A DNA stretch of 64,000 nucleotides, from NCBI RefSeq assembly GCF_014195095.1, contig NZ_JACIBC010000001.1, positions 310,001 through 374,000 on the forward strand, written 5' to 3'. This stretch comes from Rhizobium sp. BK602 (GTDB taxonomy: Bacteria; Pseudomonadota; Alphaproteobacteria; Rhizobiales; Rhizobiaceae). Below the pieces are notes generated by a model, which saw only the letters and a list, made by a program, of their open reading frames with translations, had not been told where the DNA came from and did not search any database. Every line of letters begins with the position of its first letter. Within the stretch, counting starts at the first letter, position 1. A program made the position numbers and the translations under genes. This document shows, in pieces, positions 16,869 through 24,891 of this stretch.

Positions 16869-18080
16869 TTAGGACTGCGTGTATTTTTGCCCGATGTGAT
16901 CCATGACTTCGGCAAACCATGGTGTCGACAGATCGAAGGCCTTGCCGCCCTTGATGCGCGGGAATTCGATGGTGCGTAGCTTGCCGTTCTGGCCTTCGTC
17001 ATGGCCGGTGACGCCGGACACCTTGTTCAGCGCGCTTTCGACCGCAAGATCGACCATGCCCTGGATCAGGCGCAGATCATCGCCGTTGGCCGGTGCTGAG
17101 CGGGCGAAATAGCCCGACTTCTGTACCATGGAGCGCTCGGCGCCGAGCAGTGAGGCGAACTGCTTCTGGAACCAGTTGCCGACATTGACGGTGTCGATCT
17201 TCACATGGCCGAAAGCGTCGCGCTTGATGGTTTCGCCGGCGGCCTCGCGTTCGGCGACGATGGCGTCGAGCCCGGCGCCTTCGGAAACGAACAGCGTCAC
17301 CTGGCCGGTCTTGTCCATGAGGGCCTTGAGGCGATCGGCTTCCGCTTCGATATCGAAGGCCATCTCCGGCAGATAGAGGCCGTCGATGCCCTTCATCTCG
17401 GCGTTTATCATGAAGCCTTCGACATATTCATTGCCGTTGGTCTTCTGAATATACGCACGGGCGGTTGCCGCCGTCAGCCAGCCGCAGTGGCGTCCCATGA
17501 CCTCGTGGATGACCAGGGTGCGCGGGGCGGCGGTCTGTTCGTTGCTGACATTGTCGAAGAAATACGCGCCGACTTCGGCTGCCGTCCAGGCGCCGAGAGA
17601 CTGGCGGATCGGCACGACGTCGTTGTCGACCGTCTTCGGCAGGCCGACCACGGTCAGGTCGTAGCCATTGGCGCCGAGATAGGCGGCGAGATCGGCCGCC
17701 GTGGTGTTGGTATCGTCGCCGCCGATCGTATGAAGGATGGTGACACCGTCGGAGGCGAGGCGTTCCGCCGCGACGCGCAGCGGATTTTCGCCTTCCTTGA
17801 CCAGGCCGCGCTTGACGCAATCGGCGGCGTTGGTGAGCTTGACTCGGCTGTTGCCGATCGGCGAACCGCCATAGCGGTGCAGCAGGTACGCACGCTCGCG
17901 CATGTCGGGCGTAATTTCGATGCGGTCACCCAGCAGAACGCCCTGATAACCGGAGCGATAGGCGATGAGCTCGAGATCGGGTGCTACGTCGGTATAGCGC
18001 TGGATCAGGCCGCCGACAGCGGACGACAGGCAGGGAGCCAATCCGCCGGCGGTGAGCATTGCGACTTTCTGTTTGGCCAT
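16869..18080 (-). CDS. pfp: Pyrophosphate-dependent 6-phosphofructokinase
   Basis: A 403-residue cytoplasmic enzyme interconverting fructose 6-phosphate and fructose 1,6-bisphosphate. GGDDTN (residues 120-125) and PKTVDND (148-154) are the sequence marks of PPi-using rather than ATP-using PFKs. Substrate-binding residues lie in EVMGRHCGWL. The start KVAMLTAGGLAPCLSSAVGG is typical of the alphaproteobacterial group. PPi use makes the step reversible, useful in bacteria that lean on Entner-Doudoroff and gluconeogenesis. The ATG at 18080 has GGAGG upstream. The lysE gene follows. Confidence 0.94.
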   Translation of the reverse strand: MAKQKVAMLTAGGLAPCLSSAVGGLIQRYTDVAPDLELIAYRSGYQGVLLGDRIEITPDMRERAYLLHRYGGSPIGNSRVKLTNAADCVKRGLVKEGENPLRVAAERLASDGVTILHTIGGDDTNTTAADLAAYLGANGYDLTVVGLPKTVDNDVVPIRQSLGAWTAAEVGAYFFDNVSNEQTAAPRTLVIHEVMGRHCGWLTAATARAYIQKTNGNEYVEGFMINAEMKGIDGLYLPEMAFDIEAEADRLKALMDKTGQVTLFVSEGAGLDAIVAEREAAGETIKRDAFGHVKIDTVNVGNWFQKQFASLLGAERSMVQKSGYFARSAPANGDDLRLIQGMVDLAVESALNKVSGVTGHDEGQNGKLRTIEFPRIKGGKAFDLSTPWFAEVMDHIGQKYTQS

Positions 18081-18398
18081 GGGGAACCTCCTTGCAGCCG
18101 TACTGCGTTATTGCGGTGAGTGCCGTCGAATGGATGCGACAGGCGGGCATGGCTGTAAAGTAAAGAATTTAAGAAAACAGCGCTTTGTTGTTTCTCGCTA
18201 TGGCGATTATGGCCGGTCAGCCATCGGGATCATCCCCAGCGGCATGGGTTCGAAAAATGGGTTCGAAAAAGATGTGGTCGAACACGGCATCATTACCGAA
18301 TTGTGAAAACTGTTTTCGAGCCTGCGGCCAATGGGCAGCTTGCAATCGCAACCATTATTTGATCAACGTGTTTCTTCTTTGAAAGGGTAGTTGAGGCC
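18081..18398. other. Intergenic region between pfp and the TerB/J-domain gene
   Basis: A 318-base divergent gap that should hold promoters in both directions. The only structure I see is a 13-bp tandem duplication listed separately. No credible small gene was found. Confidence 0.6.
18244..18269. repeat. 13-bp tandem duplication
   Basis: ATGGGTTCGAAAA occurs twice in direct succession (18244-18256 and 18257-18269) in the divergent gap upstream of the TerB/J-domain gene. It may be a simple slippage duplication. Confidence 0.8.
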
Positions 18399-19106
18399 GT
18401 GTTGTCGTTCTGGGAAAAATTGCTGAATGCTGTTGGTAGCACCGCTGGCAATGCCCTGTCGGCGGTGGTCGAGGCGATCCGTACGCTGTTCGAGGGCGAC
18501 CCGGAAACACGCCGCAAGGTCGCCTTTTCTGTCGCGATAATCGCTCTTTCCGCCAAGATGGCGAAGGCCGACGGCATCGTGACCGAAAACGAGGTCAACG
18601 CCTTTCGCGAAATCTTCGAATTTCCGCCGGACCAGGCCAAGAACGTCGCGCGTCTCTATAATCTGGCGCGTCAGGACGTCGCCGGCTACGAGGCTTATGC
18701 CGAGCGGCTGTCGTCGCTCTGCGTCACCTGCGCCAATGATTGCCCGGTGCTGGAAGACGTGCTTGATGGTCTTTTCCATATCGCCAAGGCGGACGGTCTC
18801 ATCCATGAGAAGGAAATAGCCTTCCTTCAGAGCGTCGCGCAGATCTTCCAGATGAGCGAAGAGCGCTTCGAGCAGATCATGGCGCGCCATGTCAGTGGCC
18901 GCGATCCCTATAAGGTGCTCGGCGTTTCACCGCAGGACGATTTCCCGACCATTCGCCGCCGCTATCACGGGCTGGTCTATGAGAACCATCCCGATCGTCT
19001 CGTCTCGCGCGGCCTGCCGGAGGAGTTCCACCAGATCGCCAACGAGCGGATGGCGGCTCTCAACGCAGCCTATGCCGAGATCGAGAAAGAACGCCGCGCC
19101 GCATGA
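18399..19106 (+). CDS. TerB/DjlA-like protein with C-terminal J domain
   Basis: A 235-residue protein. Residues about 40-160 form a TerB/TerB-like helical domain (AIIALSAKMAKADGIVTENEV, with acidic KADG repeats also at about 130). Residues about 167-232 are a J domain (DPYKVLGVSPQDD) with the HPD motif in ENHPDRL, which should stimulate a DnaK-type chaperone. This is the layout of DjlA without the usual N-terminal membrane span. The start is GTG at 18399 with TGAGG 5 nt upstream. Its stop overlaps the start of the amidase gene by 4 nt (ATGA), so the two are coupled. Confidence 0.85.
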   Translation: MLSFWEKLLNAVGSTAGNALSAVVEAIRTLFEGDPETRRKVAFSVAIIALSAKMAKADGIVTENEVNAFREIFEFPPDQAKNVARLYNLARQDVAGYEAYAERLSSLCVTCANDCPVLEDVLDGLFHIAKADGLIHEKEIAFLQSVAQIFQMSEERFEQIMARHVSGRDPYKVLGVSPQDDFPTIRRRYHGLVYENHPDRLVSRGLPEEFHQIANERMAALNAAYAEIEKERRAA

Positions 19107-19864
19107 CATCCTTTCCGGCAGATTTCGCAGGCGCCAGCGTGCAGGCGTCGCCGAACCATGGCGAGCGGAAAGACGGGCGCAAGCCGGATATGATCCTTCT
19201 GCATTATACCGGCATGGGCACCGCCGAGGGCGCGCTCGACTGGCTCTGTCGCGACGAAAGCCAGGTATCGAGCCATTACTTCGTCTTCGAGGATGGACGC
19301 GTGATCCAGCTCGTGCCGGAAGAGCGCCGTGCATGGCATGCTGGCAAGAGCCTGTGGCAGGGCGAGGCGGATATCAATTCGCTATCGATCGGCATCGAGA
19401 TCGCCAATGCGGGTCATCCCGGTGGCCTGCCGGAATTCCCCGATGCGCAGATCGAAGCAGTGATCGAACTGTGTCGTGATTGCGGCCAACGCTGGGCAAT
19501 CGCGCCCGAAAGGGTACTCGGACACTCCGATGTCGCCCCCGTGCGCAAGGTCGATCCGGGCGAGAAATTCCCCTGGGCGCGGCTGGCTGCGGCGGGGATC
19601 GGTCACTGGGTCGAACCGACCCCGATCACGGGTGGGCGCTTCTTCCAGAAGGGCGATGTCGGGCAGCCGATCGAAGCCTTGCAGTCGATGCTCTCGCTCT
19701 ATGGCTATGATACGGAAATAACGGGCGAATTCTCCTCAAAACTGGAAGGCGATGTTCAAGCTTTCCAGCGCCATTTCCGCCAAGAGAGGGTCGACGGCAT
19801 CGCTGATTTTTCGACCATCGACACGCTGCATCGTCTGCTCTCTTCCTTGCCCCGTTTTTCCTGA
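19103..19864 (+). CDS. ampD: AmpD-like N-acetylmuramoyl-L-alanine amidase
   Basis: A 253-residue amidase without a signal peptide, hence probably cytoplasmic. The Amidase_2 domain (about 15-165) has zinc-ligand candidates in ILLHYTGM and in VLGHSDVAPVRKVDPG, plus SSHYFVFEDG and SIGIEIAN. A C-terminal PG_binding_1 domain (about 180-250, FFQKGDVGQPIEALQ) follows. AmpD removes the peptide from 1,6-anhydro-MurNAc-peptides during wall recycling and so limits induction of AmpR-controlled beta-lactamases. AmiD-type enzymes share this layout but carry a lipoprotein signal, absent here. It is translationally coupled to the TerB/J-domain gene. Confidence 0.85.
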   Translation: MTSFPADFAGASVQASPNHGERKDGRKPDMILLHYTGMGTAEGALDWLCRDESQVSSHYFVFEDGRVIQLVPEERRAWHAGKSLWQGEADINSLSIGIEIANAGHPGGLPEFPDAQIEAVIELCRDCGQRWAIAPERVLGHSDVAPVRKVDPGEKFPWARLAAAGIGHWVEPTPITGGRFFQKGDVGQPIEALQSMLSLYGYDTEITGEFSSKLEGDVQAFQRHFRQERVDGIADFSTIDTLHRLLSSLPRFS

Positions 19865-20131
19865 CGCTGCTTGGGTGTTGTTTGCGCCGGAGCACCCACT
19901 CCCGCGCGAAAAATGCGTAACGTGCTGCAACGCCACATCATTTCCCTATTATCTCCGCATTGCACTGGTCTAACGACGCTCGCTGAACGGCGGTCGCGCA
20001 GGTCGAGTTTGTGTGTAGCGCGGCCGTAAACGAATAAACGGGGACCGTGCCCTCCGGCGGCTCTTTTTGCCTCCAGCCGGATTGATGGATTTGCGCCATC
20101 CGCGTTCCCACGCCTGGAGACAAAAGACTAC

Positions 20132-20689
20132 ATGAAAAACTTGATTATTGCGGCAGCGGCATGCGCGAGCGTGCTGTTGACAGGGTATGATTCTGCCTTT
20201 GCCGGCCCGCGCGGCGAGAAAACCGAGACTGTTCCCCTGCGCATCGCCAAGCGTACGACCGGTTATCCGATGCCGAACGTTCCCGCCGAATTGCGCGATG
20301 CTGAAACCTCTTTTGCACAGCAGAACCGTTATTCCGTCCTGATTGCCAAATACGCCAAGCAGAATGGCGTGCCGGTTCAATTGGCAACTGCCGTTATCAA
20401 GATCGAGAGTAACTTCAATCCGAGAACGACCGGCAGCGCCGGCGAAGTCGGTCTGATGCAGATCAAGCCGGCGACGGCGCGGATGATGGGCTATTCCGGC
20501 AAGACCAAGGGTCTTTACGATCCCGAGACGAACATCAAGTTCGGCATGAAGTACCTGGCCATGGCGCAGGATCTTGGCGGCGGTCCGACCTGCAACACCA
20601 TTCTCAAATACAATGCCGGCCATGGCGCGACCCGGATGAACCCGATCTCGAAGAGATATTGCGGCAAGGTGCTGGCGCTGCTCGATTAA
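20132..20689 (+). CDS. Small secreted lytic transglycosylase
   Basis: A 185-residue protein with a signal peptide (MKNLIIAAAACASVLLTG, cleavage near AFA). The SLT domain covers about 65-180: catalytic Glu in VIKIESNFNP, then GEVGLMQIKPATARMMGY, DPETNIKFGMKYL and the terminal KYNAGHG. It should act in the periplasm on glycan strands. At 185 residues it is one of the minimal-size SLT proteins of rhizobia, lacking a spacer or binding domain. It lies 267 nt downstream of the ampD-like gene and probably has its own promoter. Confidence 0.9.
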   Translation: MKNLIIAAAACASVLLTGYDSAFAGPRGEKTETVPLRIAKRTTGYPMPNVPAELRDAETSFAQQNRYSVLIAKYAKQNGVPVQLATAVIKIESNFNPRTTGSAGEVGLMQIKPATARMMGYSGKTKGLYDPETNIKFGMKYLAMAQDLGGGPTCNTILKYNAGHGATRMNPISKRYCGKVLALLD

Positions 20690-20771
20690 GACCGGTTTAC
20701 GGTGGGATTGCGGGTAGGGCGGAATCGCTTTCCATGCTATCGAACTTGCGCTCATTCGCGAGGGATATGAC

Positions 20772-21965
20772 ATGGCAGCGGATTTCAGGTTCATCGTTGT
20801 CGGCCGGGGAATGATGGGGGCGGCCGCCGCCCGCCATCTGGCCAGGCGGACGGATGGCATTGCGGTCATCGGTCCGGATGAACCGGAGGACCGCGCCAGC
20901 CATCAGGGCGTCTTCGGCAGCCATTACGATGAAGGCCGTATCACCCGCACTATCGACCCCGATGCCGACTGGGCGCTGCTCGCCAATCGCTCGATCGCGC
21001 GTTATGCCGAGATCGAGCGCGACAGCGGCATCCCGTTCTATGCGCCGGTCGGCTGCCTCGTGGTCGGGCCGAAGCGAGGCGGCGCCGATGCCTATGTCGG
21101 CGATATCATCGATGCGGCGTCCCGGCTGGGCGTCCGGACTGCGCTTCTCGACGATGCCGGGCTGAAGGCGAAATTTCCCTTCTTTTCCTTCGCGGAAGGC
21201 AGTGAGGGTGTCCACGAGCCGCGGGGCGCCGGCCATATCAGTCCGCGGAAGCTCGTGAAGGCGCAGTCGCTGCTGGCGGAAAAGGCGGGGGCCAAGGTCA
21301 TCAAACAGACCGCCGTGTCGATCCGCGACGAGGACGGTCTGGCGGTCGTCACCACGGCGGAAGGCGAGACGTTCCGCGCCGAGAAAGTCCTGCTTGCCGC
21401 TGGCGGTTTCTCCATTGCCGAGAATCTGTTGCCGCGACCTGTTGAGATGAAGGTTTATGGCCGCACAGTGACTTTCTTTGAGCTCGGCGAGGACGAAGCC
21501 GAGGCGATGTCGGCGATGCCGTCGCTGATATCCAAGACGCCCGACGATGCCGACAGCATCTATATGCTGCCGCCGATCCGCTATCCCGACGGCAAATATT
21601 ACATGAAGATCGGTGGCGATCCCGACGACCTCCAGTTCGATAGCGAGCCGGCGCTGCGTGCATGGTTCCGCACGGCCGGTCGCGACAAGGCGCGCGATCA
21701 TCTCTCGCGGATTTTCCACGGGCTGGTTCCCGGCGTAACGCGGCCGTCCTCATTCACCAATTCCTGCGCCGTCTCCCATTCGCCGACCGGCTATCCCATG
21801 ATCGGCTACACGTCTTCGCCGCGCGTGGCGGTTCTGACTGGTGGCTGCGGCACCGCGGCCAAGAGCTCGGACGAGATCGGCAGGCTCGGTGCGGAGCTGC
21901 TGCTCGAAGGTCGAATCAAGGACGACGGCTACCGCACGGATTTCTCAGCACATTTCCGCGCCTAG
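20772..21965 (+). CDS. FAD-dependent amine oxidoreductase (DAO family, sarcosine oxidase-like)
   Basis: A 397-residue protein with a dinucleotide-binding fold at the start (FIVVGRGMMGAAAARHLAR) and the DAO pattern throughout: GCLVVGPKRGG, RGAGHISPRKLVKAQ, VLLAAGGFSI, and the C-terminal TGGCGTAAKSSDEIG, which packs on the FAD. The closest named relatives are monomeric sarcosine oxidase and N-methyltryptophan oxidase; the true substrate, likely a secondary amine, is unknown. It is cytoplasmic. The gene stands 82 nt after the small transglycosylase gene and ends 65 nt before rnpB. Confidence 0.85.
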   Translation: MAADFRFIVVGRGMMGAAAARHLARRTDGIAVIGPDEPEDRASHQGVFGSHYDEGRITRTIDPDADWALLANRSIARYAEIERDSGIPFYAPVGCLVVGPKRGGADAYVGDIIDAASRLGVRTALLDDAGLKAKFPFFSFAEGSEGVHEPRGAGHISPRKLVKAQSLLAEKAGAKVIKQTAVSIRDEDGLAVVTTAEGETFRAEKVLLAAGGFSIAENLLPRPVEMKVYGRTVTFFELGEDEAEAMSAMPSLISKTPDDADSIYMLPPIRYPDGKYYMKIGGDPDDLQFDSEPALRAWFRTAGRDKARDHLSRIFHGLVPGVTRPSSFTNSCAVSHSPTGYPMIGYTSSPRVAVLTGGCGTAAKSSDEIGRLGAELLLEGRIKDDGYRTDFSAHFRA

Positions 21966-22030
21966 GAAGCGGCTGGAATAAAGCTGCATATTTCAGTGGC
22001 AATTGCCGGCGGTCTCGGTTAATGAGCCCC

Positions 22031-22430
22031 TGCCAGTTGGCCGGGCAGCCGCGCTTTACCAATGCCGAAAGGCGGTAGAGTGAGGAAAGTCCGGGCTCCA
22101 CGGAAACACGGTGCCGGATAACGTCCGGCGAGGGCAACCTCAGGGAAAGTGCCACAGAAAGCAAACCGCCCGGTCCTCGGATCGGGTAAGGGTGAAAGGG
22201 TGGGGTAAGAGCCCACCGCGTCTCTGGCAACAGCGACGGCACGGTAAACCCCACCGGGAGCAAAACCGAATAGGGATGACGCGGAGCGCGAAAGCGTTCC
22301 AGCCCGTTTCCGGGCCGGTCATCCGGGTGGGTTGCAAGAGGCGGCGCGCAAGCGACGTCCCAGATGAATGGCTGCCACGTTCCGGTCTCGGCCGGAGCCA
22401 TACAGAACCCGGCTTACAGGCCAACTGGCA
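22031..22430 (+). ncRNA. rnpB: RNase P RNA, bacterial class A
   Basis: The catalytic RNA of RNase P, which trims the 5' leader of tRNA precursors. The terminal helix P1 is clear: TGCCAGTTGGCC (22031-22042) pairs with GGCCAACTGGCA (22419-22430). The conserved core includes GAGGAAAGTCCGGGCTCC near 22080, CAGGGAAAGTGCCACAGAAA near 22140 and the 3' ACAGAACCCGGCTTACAGG. Total length of about 400 nt is usual for alphaproteobacteria. The exact ends may differ by a few bases. Confidence 0.96.
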
Positions 22431-22585
22431 AATCATTCCCGCCTTGCCGGGACATTCCGTCCGTATGGCGAAAACAATTTTTCGAACCGCTAACAAGCCT
22501 TGTTTTCCAGCTTGTCCCGAGGTCGGCGCGCAAGCCTTTTGCTTGTGAAAACAATCTGTTTCGAGGCCTTCCGCGAGGGGCATCC

Positions 22586-22607
22586 TAACCTTTCGTTAAA
22601 CTTAACG
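22586..22607 (+). promoter_or_regulatory. CtrA-like site and inverted repeat upstream of mraZ
   Basis: CTAA-N7-TTAAA (22586 onward) resembles the CtrA box TTAA-N7-TTAAC (7 of 9), and it overlaps a perfect inverted repeat CGTTAA-AC-TTAACG. CtrA controls cell-cycle genes in alphaproteobacteria. The match is moderate and short AT motifs arise by chance. Confidence 0.3.
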
Positions 22608-22650
22608 CCTTATGAATATTTAGGCTGTGGCCACGTCTCTGTGGTCTCAT

Positions 22651-22685
22651 CCCATTGACGCCCATATGGTCCCATGGTATCCCAA
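22651..22685 (-). promoter_or_regulatory. Four 10-bp-phased MraZ-box-like repeats
   Basis: CCCAT, CCCAT, CCCAT and CCCAA begin at 22651, 22661, 22671 and 22681: four direct repeats with an exact 10-bp period. On the minus strand each reads NTGGG, the TGGGN core with 5-nt spacing described as the MraZ operator in Enterobacteria. They lie 176 nt before the mraZ ATG, where MraZ would control its own dcw operon. Identification is by pattern and place; orientation is opposite to the gene. Confidence 0.72.
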
Positions 22686-22860
22686 AAGCACATTGCACAA
22701 GGGCAAATCAGTGCCCATTCATCGCAAAGCCATGATCCCTCCTTTCAGGGAGGCGTCGGAAGGGCGTTCGTTCTTTCGGCTTGCGAAGCTGTGTCCGATT
22801 TTGGCTATGTCTGTGGGCGAGTAGTTGCCCGTAGGTCATGGGGAACGGGTGTTTCGCGTC

Positions 22861-23301
22861 ATGAACCGCTTCCTGTCGAATGCGACCAACAGGATCGATG
22901 CCAAGGGCCGGGTATCCGTGCCGGCGGTGTTTCGGTCCGTGCTGGCGGAGCGCAATATCCAGGAGCTGTATTGTTTCCAGGATTTTGTGTTTCCGGCGAT
23001 CAGCGTCGGCGGTCTCGATCTGCTCGACCGGTTCGAGCGGCAGATCGCGGCGGACGATCCGTTTTCGCCGGCGGCGAACCAGATGTCGCTCCTCATTCAC
23101 GGGGGCGGGGTCTTCATGAAGCTCGATGCGGAAGGGCGGTTGATGGTCACGGATTTTATCCGCGGCTTCACCGGTATCACCAGCGAGGTGACCTTTGTCG
23201 GTCGGGCGGATCATTTTCAACTGTGGCAGCCGGAGGCTTTTCAGGCCTTGCAGGCGCAGGCACGAGAGGAGCGCAAGCTGGCGGGGCGGCGCTCGGAATA
23301 G
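22861..23301 (+). CDS. mraZ: Transcriptional regulator MraZ
   Basis: A 146-residue protein with two SpoVT/AbrB-like halves: [22 protein letters not shown] at the N-terminus and [17 protein letters not shown] near residue 82. MraZ is a nucleoid-bound regulator that binds repeats in its own promoter and controls the dcw operon. I chose the ATG at 22861; an in-frame GTG at 22849 sits closer to the GGGGAA ribosome binding site and is a real alternative that would add four residues. It is the first gene of the cluster, 14 nt before rsmH. Confidence 0.95.
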   Translation: MNRFLSNATNRIDAKGRVSVPAVFRSVLAERNIQELYCFQDFVFPAISVGGLDLLDRFERQIAADDPFSPAANQMSLLIHGGGVFMKLDAEGRLMVTDFIRGFTGITSEVTFVGRADHFQLWQPEAFQALQAQAREERKLAGRRSE

Positions 23302-23315
23302 AACGGGGAAACGGA

Positions 23316-24341
23316 ATGGTGGCGAATTCAGGCGGAGGTTTGACTGATGCCGATGGCGGACCGGTTCGCCACATTCCGGTTCTTCTCAAGGAAGTGCTCG
23401 AGGCGCTGGCGCCGGCTCCCGGCAAGCTCATTCTCGACGGCACGTTCGGTGCCGGCGGCTATACGTCGGCCATCCTGGCGGCTGGCGCCGATGTGATCGC
23501 GCTTGATCGCGATCCCACCGCCATTGCGGCGGGGCAGGCGATGGTTGCGACCCATTCGGGTCATCTTACTCTTGTTCAATCGCAGTTTTCGCAGCTTGCC
23601 GATCAGGCGCCAGCGGGCGGGCTTGACGGCGTGGTGCTGGATATCGGCGTCTCCTCCATGCAGCTCGACGAGGCCGAGCGCGGCTTTTCGTTCAGCAAGA
23701 CTGGTCCGCTCGATATGCGCATGTCGGCCAGTGGCGTATCCGCTGCCGACGTCGTCAATCGCGCCAAGCTTGCCGATCTCATCCGCATTTTCGTTCTTCT
23801 CGGCGAGGAAAAGCAGGCGCCGCGCATCGCGCATGCGATTGAAAAGCGCCGGGCTGAGGCGCCCTTCGTCACGACCCGCGATCTTGCCGGCCTGATCGAG
23901 GTTGTCACGCCGCGGAAGGCCAAGGACAAGATCCATCCGGCCACCCGCGTCTTTCAGGCGCTGCGCATCTTCGTCAATGACGAGCTGGGCGAGCTGGCGC
24001 AGGCGCTGTTTGCCGCCGAGCGGGCTTTGAAGCCGGGCGGACGCCTGGTGGTCGTCACCTTCCATTCCCTGGAAGACCGCATCGTCAAGAAGTTCTTTTC
24101 CGACCGCTCCGGCCGTGCCGCCGGTTCCCGTCATATGCCCATGGTGCAGGAGCGCGCGGCGACTTTCGACGCGATCGGCAAGGCGGTGATTTCGGCAAGC
24201 GATGCCGAGGCGGAGATCAATCCGCGGGCGCGCTCGGCCAAGCTGCGCGCGGGTCTTCGCACCAGCGCACCGGCGGAGGCCGCCGACCTCTCGATCTTCG
24301 ATCTGCCCAATCTCGCCAGTCTCGGAAAGCTCGGAGGTTGA
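23316..24341 (+). CDS. rsmH: 16S rRNA (cytosine(1402)-N(4))-methyltransferase
   Basis: A 341-residue SAM-dependent methyltransferase (formerly MraW) that modifies C1402 in the ribosomal P site. Key segments are [13 protein letters not shown], the SAM loop [41 protein letters not shown] and [16 protein letters not shown]. Length is normal for the family. I chose the ATG at 23316, which follows GGGGAAACGG; upstream frame extension overlaps mraZ and is not coding. Its stop lies 1 nt before the ftsL ATG, so it is co-transcribed with the division genes. Confidence 0.96.
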   Translation: MVANSGGGLTDADGGPVRHIPVLLKEVLEALAPAPGKLILDGTFGAGGYTSAILAAGADVIALDRDPTAIAAGQAMVATHSGHLTLVQSQFSQLADQAPAGGLDGVVLDIGVSSMQLDEAERGFSFSKTGPLDMRMSASGVSAADVVNRAKLADLIRIFVLLGEEKQAPRIAHAIEKRRAEAPFVTTRDLAGLIEVVTPRKAKDKIHPATRVFQALRIFVNDELGELAQALFAAERALKPGGRLVVVTFHSLEDRIVKKFFSDRSGRAAGSRHMPMVQERAATFDAIGKAVISASDAEAEINPRARSAKLRAGLRTSAPAEAADLSIFDLPNLASLGKLGG

Positions 24342-24342
24342 T

Positions 24343-24891
24343 ATGCTGAGAACTTTTGACATCGTTCTGATTGGCGTCATGACGGCGATGGCCAGCGTCA
24401 CCTACACGATCAAGCATCGTGCCGAGCTGAAGCTCGAGGAGGTTCGTCGCCTCGAATCCGAGATCAAGCTGGAGAAGGATACGATCGAACTTCTGAAGGC
24501 GGACTGGGCACTGGTCGTTCAGCCGACCCGCCTTGAGCGCCTCGTCAACAACTACAATAGCGAACTCAAGCTGCAGCCGACGCTTTCGACCGCCATCGTG
24601 CAGCCGAGCGAGCTGCCGATGCTGCGCTCGCAGCTTCCGCCGCCGATCGTTGCGGACGCCAAGGACGATGCGAAGGCCGGCAATGCCAAGGCAAGCGGCG
24701 TAAAGCCCAGCAGCGCCAAGACCAGCACGGCTTCGGCATCGAGAAACGCCGACACGACGGATGCCGAGATCAGGAAGGCGATCGCCGATGTGGCCAATGC
24801 GCCGGCGCCGCGACCGGTCGCCAAGGCGCCGCCGATCAAGCGCAAGAAACAAGAAGTCGACAATATCGCAACTGGATCGGTGGACGAGTAA
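24343..24891 (+). CDS. ftsL: Cell division protein FtsL
   Basis: A 182-residue single-span protein: a membrane segment at about 5-22 (FDIVLIGVMTAMASVTYTI), then a coiled coil (about 27-62, rich in E, K, L and R) and a conserved PTRLERLV stretch. The C-terminal 90 residues are rich in A, K, S and P and look disordered, longer than enterobacterial FtsL (about 120). FtsL joins FtsB and FtsQ at the septum and activates FtsW-FtsI. Sequence is poorly conserved, so the call leans on topology and its place between rsmH and ftsI. GGAGG precedes the ATG, and the stop overlaps the ftsI ATG by 1 nt. Confidence 0.9.
   Translation: MLRTFDIVLIGVMTAMASVTYTIKHRAELKLEEVRRLESEIKLEKDTIELLKADWALVVQPTRLERLVNNYNSELKLQPTLSTAIVQPSELPMLRSQLPPPIVADAKDDAKAGNAKASGVKPSSAKTSTASASRNADTTDAEIRKAIADVANAPAPRPVAKAPPIKRKKQEVDNIATGSVDE

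Larger units (their letters stand above)
22431..22860. other. Regulatory region between rnpB and mraZ
   Basis: A 430-base gap. It contains a weak hairpin just after rnpB (TCCCG/CGGGA, 22437-22452), an inverted repeat CGTTAA-AC-TTAACG at 22594-22607, and the four phased CCCAN repeats at 22651-22685. It should hold the promoter of the whole dcw cluster. No convincing gene was found. Confidence 0.65.

Noticed and set aside
22674..23315. A long N-terminal extension of rsmH in frame
   Set aside because: The extension runs across mraZ in another frame and has no family similarity; the ATG at 23316 with a good ribosome binding site starts the conserved protein.
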